10,821 nucleotides of DNA. Origin: Nitrososphaerota archaeon. Its GTDB lineage: Archaea; Thermoproteota; Nitrososphaeria; Nitrososphaerales; Nitrososphaeraceae. The stretch covers positions 1 to 10,821 of the forward strand of contig VBPR01000085.1 in assembly GCA_005877345.1 (NCBI GenBank), in the 5' to 3' direction. The translations under genes and the position numbers were made by a program. How positions within the stretch are numbered: position 1 is the stretch's first letter; each line of letters opens with the position of its first letter. The notes under the pieces were generated by a model that worked only from the letters and a program-made list of their open reading frames with translations, ran no database searches and had not been told where the DNA came from. Of the stretch, positions 5,590 to 10,579 are shown piece by piece.

Positions 5590-5835
5590 TTGAACCATAT
5601 ATCACATGAGCAATATCACAAACTGGGACCAAATCCTAAAAAAGAAGCACGAGGTATAAATGACTATGATTTAGGTGAAGTACACGAGGTAGAACCCGAT
5701 ATCGTCGTTACCAAAAAAGGAGTTCTTGACAAAGGCAAATTTTATCTGCCAAAAAGTCTAGTTAATCGCTTCGATGGAGACAAAGTTTTGTTTTCAATAA
5801 GTAAGGAAGACGCTGAATTTTATAGGAAAGATTGA
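5590..5835 (+). CDS. PRC-barrel-like small protein
   Basis: This 81-residue protein matches the form of short single-domain PRC-barrel/DUF2171-like proteins. NDYDLGEV (24-31) is the first strand motif. EPDIVVTKKGVLDKGKFYLP (35-54) has the beta-hairpin 'x-V-T-K-G-x-x-x-K-F-Y-L/I-P' pattern, and NRFDGDKVLFSISKEDAEFY (59-78) ends the domain. These small beta-barrels serve in RNA-processing factors, photosynthetic reaction centres and many stand-alone stress proteins, so the role here is unknown. An in-frame TAA (5584-5586) precedes and the only usable start is TTG 5590, so the start is non-ATG. There is no Shine-Dalgarno; upstream AT-rich sequence could serve as the promoter. A clean hairpin terminator follows directly. 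Confidence 0.75.
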   Translation: MNHISHEQYHKLGPNPKKEARGINDYDLGEVHEVEPDIVVTKKGVLDKGKFYLPKSLVNRFDGDKVLFSISKEDAEFYRKD

Positions 5836-5843
5836 TTTCTATT

Positions 5844-5872
5844 GTTGTGTTAGCACAACCTTTCCTTTTTTT
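5844..5872 (+). terminator. Intrinsic-type terminator of the PRC-like gene
   Basis: GTTGTG (5844-5849) and CACAAC (5854-5859) form a perfect six-base-pair stem with loop TTAG, followed by a C/T tract with seven consecutive T. It starts nine bases after the stop codon. It is the cleanest terminator in the window. Confidence 0.65.
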
Positions 5873-6044
5873 ACTCTTCGGATTAAGACCTATCTTTAGA
5901 ACAGAAAAAAGAATTAATAATTCCATTTATCAGAAATAAATCAAACTTAGACATAAACTAAGGCGAGAAATCAATCAAAACCACTATTGACCTCTGTTCT
6001 TAGTAGTAAGAATATAAATTCTGACTATGAAGTTTTAACCTTTA

Positions 6045-6054
6045 TTTATATAAT
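6045..6054 (+). promoter_or_regulatory. TATA box for the membrane microprotein
   Basis: TTTATATAAT is centred about 26 bases before ATG 6075, the exact spacing for an archaeal TATA box with leaderless transcription. It is the strongest evidence that the downstream 53-codon frame is a gene. Confidence 0.6.
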
Positions 6055-6074
6055 TATGCACACATTAGGTTAAC

Positions 6075-6236
6075 ATGGTATTAAACACACTTGTCTATAT
6101 AGTTCTTGTTATAATTGTGATAATTGTAATTGTTGTCCTGCTCAGGTTCTTGTTTAATGTCCTCTTTGTCGTGCCAGTTACCTTTGAATATGAAAATTTT
6201 GTCAATCATGCCGTTTCTGTTTATCACATATCATGA
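6075..6236 (+). CDS. Single-span membrane microprotein
   Basis: This 53-residue frame runs from ATG 6075 to TGA. Residues 4-23 (NTLVYIVLVIIVIIVIVVLL) are almost pure Ile/Val/Leu, an obvious transmembrane helix. A second hydrophobic segment (RFLFNVLFVVPVTFEY, 24-39) could be a re-entrant or second short helix. The soluble tail is short (ENFVNHAVSVYHIS). The lone charge R24 between them would face the cytoplasm under the positive-inside rule. A TATA box at the right distance and no internal stop argue that it is expressed. It is too short for a usual gene cutoff. The family was not recognised; roles such as a subunit stabiliser of a membrane complex are possible but unsupported. Confidence 0.6.
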   Translation: MVLNTLVYIVLVIIVIIVIVVLLRFLFNVLFVVPVTFEYENFVNHAVSVYHIS

Positions 6237-6341
6237 GTTGTAAAGAAGCTGGAAAAATTGGAACGGTTATAAATTTCCCTTCTAATCTCGTGTATATTTG
6301 ATGCACATCTTTTATCAAATTTATTGTACCGACTAAAAGTC

Positions 6342-6350
6342 ATTAAATAG
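6342..6350 (+). promoter_or_regulatory. TATA-like box for the 6372 gene
   Basis: ATTAAATAG is centred about 26 bases before ATG 6372. No Shine-Dalgarno precedes the ATG, so a leaderless transcript is likely. Confidence 0.5.
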
Positions 6351-6371
6351 TTTTTTGACAATATAAAATTT

Positions 6372-6593
6372 ATGGAGAATTCAGCTACGCTATCCGATAG
6401 AATGTACGATATTTTAAAAGTCATGGGGAAGGATGCGGAGTTCCTTTACGATACGATTGATACTTACATAGAGGATGCTGAGAATGCAAATAAAAAGGAA
6501 CTCGCCAATACATGGAGAAAAATAAAGTCTGATAGGTTAAATCATGTAAACTTGCTAAAAGATGCCCTAGAAAAGGAAATTCACGGTGGCTAA
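6372..6593 (+). CDS. Small all-helical acidic/basic protein
   Basis: This 73-residue protein appears to consist of two or three helices: LSDRMYDILKVMGKDAEFLY (8-27), a central acidic helix (TIDTYIEDAENANKKELANTW, 29-49), and KIKSDRLNHVNLLKDALEKE (50-69). The last helix recalls the 'x-D-x-x-H-x-x-x-L' ends of ferritin-like proteins, with one Asp and one His suitably placed. At half their usual length it could only make such a bundle as a dimer. No cysteines, signal or membrane segment are present. The ATG start is supported by a TATA-like box and the lack of an earlier in-frame start. The family was not recognised by name; the metal-binding idea is weak inference. Confidence 0.7.
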   Translation: MENSATLSDRMYDILKVMGKDAEFLYDTIDTYIEDAENANKKELANTWRKIKSDRLNHVNLLKDALEKEIHGG

Positions 6594-6842
6594 AGTTTGG
6601 TCCTTAAAGCAGTGAATTACTAAAAACTGTAAGTTAGCCAATACGGCTGATAATTTATAGCGACTTAGTTAAGCTAGGGCCAAAATCTTTAAAAATCCAA
6701 ACTCATCCAATTGGCTTTTGAATATTATTTTTGTTGATAGGGATTCCAAAATCTAAAACCTTAGGCGAACTTAACATTTACTGTTTTAAATTATAATTGT
6801 CTACTGTCAATATAGGTTGAAACTAATCAGTTACTACTTAAA

Positions 6843-6992
6843 ATGGAAATACAGATTGATATTCCCCAAGACATCGCTTTAGATGAAAAAAGATTCAAGC
6901 CAGTACAACAGGGAATCTTGAAGGCTATATCGAAAGGCCTGTATCAAGAGTGCCTTGCATTCCAAATTCAAGATGCCACATTCCATTACTGA
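6843..6992 (+). CDS. Putative 49-residue protein of unknown function
   Basis: ATG 6843 opens MEIQIDIPQDIALDEKRFKP, followed by VQQGILKAISKGLYQECLAF and the end QIQDATFHY at TGA 6990-6992. The first half has alternating charged and hydrophobic residues like a beta strand and turn; the second has a plausible amphipathic helix. This composition is protein-like rather than random. AT-rich boxes (TTTTAAATTATAAT at 6784-6797, CAATATAGG near 6808) lie upstream. The abrupt end and lack of a family match allow that this is the N-terminal part of a truncated gene. The preceding 6594-6842 has no recognisable gene. Confidence 0.4.
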   Translation: MEIQIDIPQDIALDEKRFKPVQQGILKAISKGLYQECLAFQIQDATFHY

Positions 6993-7116
6993 AAATGATT
7001 TTTGGCCCACTTAGGCTTTGGCCAATCGATGCCATTGTTCTTTAATAGTGATGTTGACCTTAAGAAAAGTATCATGAATAAAAAAATAAACATTGACATC
7101 GGTGGGATGCAATAGG

Positions 7117-7230
7117 ATGGAGTCATGCGACTCTTGTAGTTCAGCCAGTCAAGTAGAGTGGTGTCAAAGTTGTAATAGGTTTATGTGCAAGAATTGTGAC
7201 AACGAAGTCCATTCCGTCAGTTTGCCTTAA
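7117..7230 (+). CDS. B-box-type zinc-finger microprotein, probably C-terminally truncated
   Basis: This 37-residue frame from ATG 7117 to TAA has the cysteine pattern C4-x2-C7-x8-C16-x2-C19-x4-C24-x2-C27-x4-H32, reading CDSCSS, WCQSC, FMCKNCDNEVH. This is the B-box consensus (C-x2-C-x8-C-x2-C-x4-C-x2-C-D-x3/4-H). It is close in detail to plant CONSTANS-type B-boxes, including the CD-SC start and the CxxCDxxVH end. A complete B-box has one more His about eight residues later, which is lost here because the frame stops at SVSLP. B-boxes mediate protein-protein or nucleic-acid contacts. GGTGGGAT (7101-7108) could be a Shine-Dalgarno, and a T/A tract near 7080-7091 a TATA box. It may be an active microprotein or a recently truncated gene. 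Confidence 0.6.
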   Translation: MESCDSCSSASQVEWCQSCNRFMCKNCDNEVHSVSLP

Positions 7231-7380
7231 TTTTGCAAATTTAACCGGTGAGATTAACGCTGAGTTATCCGCGAGTTAATATGAAGAACTTCTACAGTAC
7301 ATTGAGCAATGAAGCTTAGAAACTTGATTTAGTAAGAGTAACCGGTAAAAGGCTTGTCGACTTTAACTTTCAAACTTTAT

Positions 7381-7638
7381 TCACTTGGTAACGCCAAATT
7401 TGACTTCAAGGCCTCTTTTTTCTGAATAGGCATATGTAAACGAATCATTCAAAATTAAAGGAAAGCTTGACAGCTGGTCCTTGAAAACACATCGGACATG
7501 TATTTTCCTTTCCGATTATATCATCCAAGCGAGACTTGTCAAGTGATGTCATGGTCCATAAACATTCTTCGCATAAAAAAATATCCTTTCTTTACTTTTA
7601 GGATTACCTTCGCATTTTAATTCCACGTTAGCCTTCAT
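7381..7638 (-). pseudogene. Zinc-ribbon protein with two compensating frameshifts
   Basis: Three consecutive frames on the minus strand form one 85-codon protein: MKANVELKCEGNPKSKE (from ATG 7638), then KDIFLCEECLWTMTSLDKSR and LDDIIGKENTCPMCFQGPAV, then LNDSFTYAYSEKRGLEVKFG up to TGA 7381-7383. The first junction needs one base added in GAAAGG (about 7583-7588). The second, near 7450-7456, has the opposite sign, so the overall length is still a multiple of three. CEEC and CPMC would be the two knuckles of a zinc ribbon, with a further Cys9. As read, the ATG frame stops after about 29 residues. The shared length and the sensible continuation on each side argue for a formerly functional gene. 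The CPTC-containing frame at 7671-7880 lies 32 bases upstream on the same strand, so they may have formed an operon. Confidence 0.6.
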
Positions 7639-7670
7639 ACTTACACAATCGGCTTGTATTATTGGTCTTT

Positions 7671-7880
7671 TTAATTTTCGGCTTGTGAATAGTTAAGAAG
7701 TTGTAATACGCCTTCTATTGGATTTAGAATATCGTTTGTAGGAAATATAACGTGTTTATAGCATGTTGGGCAGTTAAATACAAGCCAGATTTGCAAAGTT
7801 GTGTGTTCATAATGAGAGCGCGAACACATCAAAATTTTTTTAGTGGAACTAAAGAGACAGTATATTATGTTACTAACCAT
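7671..7880 (-). CDS. Possible small protein with a single CPTC knuckle
   Basis: This 69-codon frame has a plausible C-terminal half: IWLVFNCPTCYKHVIFPTND, then ILNPIEGVLQLLNY. It contains one CxxC (37/40), while the N-terminal half (MVSNIIYCLFSSTKKILMCS) is odd, with scattered cysteines. The second half looks like the distal knuckle and strand of a zinc ribbon whose N-terminal knuckle has decayed or been replaced. The frame is followed by the zinc-ribbon pseudogene on the same strand. A plus-strand frame over the same interval has no protein character. Confidence that the frame is expressed as drawn is low. Confidence 0.35.
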   Translation of the reverse strand: MVSNIIYCLFSSTKKILMCSRSHYEHTTLQIWLVFNCPTCYKHVIFPTNDILNPIEGVLQLLNYSQAEN

Positions 7881-7925
7881 AAGACAAATAAATATCAGAA
7901 ATTAAATAATTTTATGTTGTCAACA

Positions 7926-7980
7926 CTTGAAGCATGTACTCCGAGACCATACTAGAGGGATTCGAGTCCCACCTTCCAAG
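7926..7980 (+). other. Decayed tRNA-like element (T-arm and acceptor remnant)
   Basis: The 3' part, AGGGATTCGAGTCCC then ACCTTCCAAG, resembles a tRNA T-arm (TTCGA loop between GGG and CCC) followed by an acceptor strand. CTTCCAAG (7973-7980) complements CTTGAAG (7926-7932) except for one missing G. The interval is only 55 bases, one extra A sits in the T-stem, no D-arm is visible and no anticodon can be named, so it is not a working tRNA. It could be the end of a tRNA left at an integration site. Confidence 0.2.
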
Positions 7981-7982
7981 TT

Positions 7983-8276
7983 TCATTTAATTTTTGTAAA
8001 ATTATAAACACGCTATAATTCTATTTATTATTGTGAGCAACTAAATTTCCACAGTTTTTCTTTTTTTCTAGAAATAACTTTAATTATTTGCTATTTTGCT
8101 ATTTATGATTAATTATGGTAATCGGTAATGTTACACTAACAAGGAACAAAACTAACTGTATTAGTGTCTATTTGCATGCAGGCGTAGTATTTCATGAAAT
8201 ATTGAAACAGATGTCTAATAGTATTGAGAAAGTAACTTTGACATTTGTATAACGTATGACCCTGCCAATAGCACAA
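7983..8276. other. Gene-free AT-rich spacer
   Basis: No open frame with protein-like composition, repeat or strong hairpin was found on either strand between the tRNA-like element and the zinc ribbon gene. There are T-rich runs (for example CTTTTTTTC near 8060-8070) that could end plus-strand transcripts, but no plus-strand gene is present to need one. Confidence 0.4.
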
Positions 8277-8516
8277 TTAATCGGGAAGTTCGTTATAGGA
8301 TTGACAGTCAGGACATTTCAATACAATGTTGACTAAACGAATATTTTCACCAACATTGTCTATAAGAACAAGATTACAGTTCCCACAGGAGTACCTTCTT
8401 AAACCAGTACCATGGCCCACAAATAGTGGACGTTTTCCATAGTTCTCACCCCCTCCAATAACCGTCTTAGTGTTTCTCTCTGGTTTTGGAACAATCTTGC
8501 ATCTAATTTCTTCCAA
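8277..8516 (-). CDS. Small zinc ribbon protein
   Basis: This 79-residue protein has a clear zinc ribbon: RRYSCGNCNLVLIDNV (40-55) and IVLKCPDCQSYNEL (64-77), with Cys44/47 and Cys68/71 spaced 20 residues apart and hydrophobic strands between. The N-terminal 30 residues are basic (KIVPKPERNTKTV), followed by GGGENYGKRPLFVGHGTG. Stand-alone zinc ribbons of this size in archaea often contact nucleic acids or a larger partner; no partner is visible here. The only recognised start is TTG 8516. However, the same frame stays open upstream to a TAG near 8575 and encodes LYCKWFFIYNGENKYSQY, so the true N-terminus is uncertain: perhaps an initiation codon was lost or is non-standard. A GTGAG/CTCAC hairpin (8523-8540) lies just upstream of the TTG. 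The zinc ribbon call is secure; the start is not. Confidence 0.65.
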   Translation of the reverse strand: MEEIRCKIVPKPERNTKTVIGGGENYGKRPLFVGHGTGLRRYSCGNCNLVLIDNVGENIRLVNIVLKCPDCQSYNELPD

Positions 8517-8689
8517 ATATTGTGAGTACTTATTCTCACCATTGTATATAAAAAACCATTTGCAATAGAGCGACTAGTTATAATGTATTCACTAACTGCG
8601 AATAAATCTCAGATATTTCTGCCTAATCTTCATCTCCCTATCTGATACAAACACATTGTCTTTGTAGTTACAGCAATACCATTTGGAAA

Positions 8690-8950
8690 AAAGAAGATGA
8701 TAGCTCCAGTGTTCAGTGGAGTCAAATGGATAGATTACAAACTCCTCCGATAGTAACATCTGATTTTGTATATCTTATTAATTGGAGGTCGAAGACTAGC
8801 TGAAACTCAATTTGGTAAATTACAAATCGATAGAACTGAAGAGATAAGAAATTGGGCCAATAAAATGAAAGAATTAAAGGAAAATGAGAAAGATGTCAAA
8901 GTACGAATAGTTGCAGCCAATAATCACTATCGCGGATATGACCCGGAACA
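8690..8950 (+). pseudogene. DUF72 protein, internal remnant with frameshift
   Basis: From about 8690 one frame reads SSVQWSQMDRLQTPPIVTSD, then FVYL, the standard central DUF72 motif (W-S-x-x-D-x-L-x-T-P-P-x-V-T-x-D-F-x-Y-L-R). At about 8777 a two-base loss, where the expected Arg codon would sit, moves it to the next frame. That continues LIGGRRLAETQFGKLQIDRT, EEIRNWANKMKELKENEKDV and VAANNHYRGYDPEH. The IGDR, FGK-IQIDR and NNHY-G elements leave no doubt about the family. The N-terminal barrel half and the end (the usual GTANIFRxM) are missing. It stops abruptly at about 8946-8951, where the 3' end of a minus-strand gene begins. This copy belongs to the other major DUF72 branch than the remnant at 1549-1863. 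Confidence 0.8.
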
Positions 8951-9348
8951 TCTAATTGTTTCTTTTTATTTTCTAATTTCTTTATTTCATCTTTTATCCC
9001 CTGTTCTTCTCTAAGTTCTTCCTCATCTTTCAACTCCTTTTCTTGCTTTTCTGGGAATGTTCTTTTTTCTTCCTCTCCATTTTGTTTTTCACTTTCGAGT
9101 TCGGCTAGTTTCTTTTCATCATTTGCTAAATCCATTTCAGCATCGGATAACTCAGCATCGGATGATTCCACTTCTTTATTTCCACATTCTTTGCATAATG
9201 GTTTTGTATTCCACCAAGGCATCCATTTACCACAATTCGCACAATGACTCGAATCTTCTTCATATTTTCTCATTATACGCTGTTCATCAGTTTCAGTACT
9301 ATCCCGCATTTGTTTAAGATATTTTTCCATTCTTTTCTTGTGATGCAC
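8896..9348 (-). CDS. Zinc-ribbon protein with long charged coiled coil, chimeric C-terminus
   Basis: This 150-residue frame has three parts. Residues 1-35 are basic and charged. A zinc ribbon follows at 36-55 (HCANCGKWMP ... PLCKECG; Cys36/39 and Cys52/55, x12 spacing). Residues 60-131 are a Glu/Lys-rich coiled coil (EEEKRTFPEKQEKELKDEEE) that includes the small repeat SSDAELSDAE. The last 17-19 residues (VPGHIRDSDYWLQLFVL) are antisense to the DUF72 remnant and are unlike the rest. The natural end of the gene has therefore probably been replaced by foreign DNA around 8946-8956. The GTG at 9348 overlaps the end of the small membrane protein gene (9314-9499) by 35 bases; ATG 9330 (MEKYLKQM) is an alternative start. 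Tight overlap suggests an operon and translational coupling. It may work as a soluble partner of that membrane protein, which is inference. Confidence 0.6.
   Translation of the reverse strand: MHHKKRMEKYLKQMRDSTETDEQRIMRKYEEDSSHCANCGKWMPWWNTKPLCKECGNKEVESSDAELSDAEMDLANDEKKLAELESEKQNGEEEKRTFPEKQEKELKDEEELREEQGIKDEIKKLENKKKQLDVPGHIRDSDYWLQLFVL
9138..9163. repeat. Short duplicated unit in the coiled-coil gene
   Basis: CAGCATCGGAT occurs at 9138-9148 and 9153-9163, encoding the DAELSDAE repeat on the minus strand. The 15-base period preserves the reading frame. Confidence 0.6.
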
Positions 9349-9499
9349 TTCTCTTTAACATCCAATTGAAGATGAAACCAAGTATAGCACCGACAAGGCT
9401 TAAACCATAGGTATTAAGAGCACCAAGGAATCCTGAAATTATCATTAGAATGCTAATGAAATAGCCTACTCCTCGCCAGAACCCAATTATTTTATTTCT
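9314..9499 (-). CDS. Small two-helix membrane protein, start codon unclear
   Basis: The minus-strand frame between a TGA (9500-9502) and TAA (9314-9316) encodes about 60 residues: NKIIGFWRGVGYFISILMII, SGFLGALNTYGLSLVGAILG, FIFNWMLKRSASQEKNGKIS. Two hydrophobic segments of about 18-20 residues are separated by the short polar turn NTYG, followed by a basic tail, so the two-helix hairpin is convincing. There is no ATG, GTG or TTG in frame before the first helix; ATT or ATA, or a lost ATG, must be assumed. Upstream in a shifted frame, TKCEKLIIGLFGEEIK could be the original N-terminal part, joined by one indel. Its end overlaps the start of the zinc-ribbon/coiled-coil gene by 35 bases. It is either a real membrane protein with a damaged start or a recent pseudogene. 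Confidence 0.45.
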   Translation of the reverse strand, partial: RNKIIGFWRGVGYFISILMIISGFLGALNTYGLSLVGAILGFIFNWMLKRSASQEKNGKIS

Positions 9500-9550
9500 T
9501 CACCAAAAAGTCCGATTATTAATTTTTCGCACTTGGTGATAACGATGTCA

Positions 9551-9560
9551 AAGATATAAG
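9551..9560 (+). promoter_or_regulatory. TATA-like box for the HEPN-like gene
   Basis: AAGATATAAG is centred about 30 bases before ATG 9585. No Shine-Dalgarno is seen before the ATG, in keeping with leaderless transcription. Confidence 0.45.
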
Positions 9561-9584
9561 AAGAATGTTGAAATACGTTTCATA

Positions 9585-10112
9585 ATGGTTGTAGATGAAA
9601 AAATAGAAGAAGCGAAATACTTCTTAGATAAGATTAAGAAGGCTACCGAAAGGAAAGATTTTATTCCAAATTTAAGTGCCTATCTGTCTGCGACAAGAAG
9701 CATTCCTGACTATTTGTTAGAAGATTACAATGTGAAATACGGATTAAAGATTTCATTAGATAAGAGACTAAATAAAGACATATTTGAAGAGGTAGCAAGG
9801 AGAAGAAATAATCCGAACGCCATCGCATTTATCAAGGGTTATAATAATAACTTTAAGAAATTAACTAGAGATAAAGTAGCAAAATTATTACTAACCAAGA
9901 GAAATATCAGGGTGCATAGGACAGACCTTCCATTACAAAAAAATGTTAGTGCTTCAATTATAGAAAATGGAGGTAAACGCTCTGCCATTTCGAATACTAG
10001 AGTCAAATGGTTGTTTGATGATTACAAAGAAGCGGACGTCATTGAAGTGTGCAAAGAATTCTTACGATTAATGAATGATTTTGTTAAGAACGTGACGACT
10101 AAATTTCCTTAG
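9585..10112 (+). CDS. Helical protein with a HEPN-like RNxxxH motif
   Basis: This is a 175-residue, mostly helical, highly charged protein. The first third (EEAKYFLDKIKKATERKDF, then NLSAYLSATRSIPDYLLED, residues 8-47) matches an archaeal group of uncharacterised proteins with the pattern 'F-x-x-x-LSAFLSAxRSI'. In those, two helices precede a conserved RN-x(3)-H, seen here as RNIRVH (106-111). R-x4-6-H is the signature of HEPN domains, many of which are RNases in toxin-antitoxin, Abi or CRISPR ancillary systems, although some are inactive. A basic region (KGYNNNFKKLTRDKVAKLLL) precedes it, and an acidic C-terminal helix (KEADVIEVCKEFLRLMNDFV) ends the chain. No MNT nucleotidyltransferase partner gene lies next to it, as in HEPN/MNT pairs. 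HEPN membership is inferred from one motif and helix layout. It appears intact, unlike its neighbours. Confidence 0.6.
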   Translation: MVVDEKIEEAKYFLDKIKKATERKDFIPNLSAYLSATRSIPDYLLEDYNVKYGLKISLDKRLNKDIFEEVARRRNNPNAIAFIKGYNNNFKKLTRDKVAKLLLTKRNIRVHRTDLPLQKNVSASIIENGGKRSAISNTRVKWLFDDYKEADVIEVCKEFLRLMNDFVKNVTTKFP

Positions 10113-10126
10113 TGCCACGATTTTAA

Positions 10127-10498
10127 CATCTCCCAATAAAGCTTCCTCTCTACCAAGCGACGTTGGCGTATGCCGCGGCAAAGGCTGCACTAACAACTTA
10201 TAGCAAGGGATTATCAAATGAAGTCGGACCTAAGGGTATTCGAGTCAATTCAATTGCTCCTGGCTTCATTGAAACTACTGCTGCACAACAACTTATTGAG
10301 CGCTTATCCAAACAATCGGGAACCGACACGGATACAGCCCGTCAAGAATTAATGAAATCTCTTGGCGGCATTCCTATGGGTCGTCCAGGTCGTCCAGAAG
10401 AGGTAGCAGAATTAGTTGCATTTCTCGTTTCCGATAGAGTAATGTCAATCAACGGAAGTGAGTATGTTATTGATGGAGGAACGGTTCCAACGGTTTAA
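10127..10498 (+). pseudogene. Short-chain dehydrogenase/reductase, C-terminal half only
   Basis: Downstream of a TAA at 10124-10126 the frame reads LPLYQATLAYAAAKAALTTY, SKGLSNEVGPKGIRVNSIAP, GFIETTAAQ, GGIPMGRPGRPEEVAELVAF and INGSEYVIDGGTVPTV. This is the C-terminal half of a classical SDR. The catalytic Y-x3-K is present (YAAAK), with the PG-F/I-ET and DGG end motifs. The Rossmann start TGxxxGxG and the NNAG motif are missing, along with about 130 residues of the usual 250-260. A start at TTG 10163 would give 111 residues without a cofactor site. The stretch just upstream (HLPIK...) looks like the damaged ISSIQ-R-LPLY segment. The GC content is higher than in neighbouring DNA. The substrate is unknown and the fragment cannot be an active enzyme. 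Confidence 0.8.
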
Positions 10499-10579
10499 CA
10501 GAATGGACATCAGATTGTAATGGGGCTAAAAATTATGTCAAATTTGATTCAGCCGACCAGCCCCGTCGAATTAATGGCT

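Noticed and set aside
7752..7955. 67-codon plus-strand frame over the CPTC gene
   Set aside because: No motif, and it runs into the tRNA-like element; the minus strand has the CPTC knuckle.
9057..9317. 86-codon plus-strand frame rich in Phe/His/Leu
   Set aside because: Antisense shadow of the zinc-ribbon/coiled-coil gene.
10522..10564. GGGGCT/AGCCCC inverted repeat between the SDR and PsbP-like remnants
   Set aside because: A six-base stem with a 31-base loop and no T run is weak as a terminator, so it was not listed as a feature.
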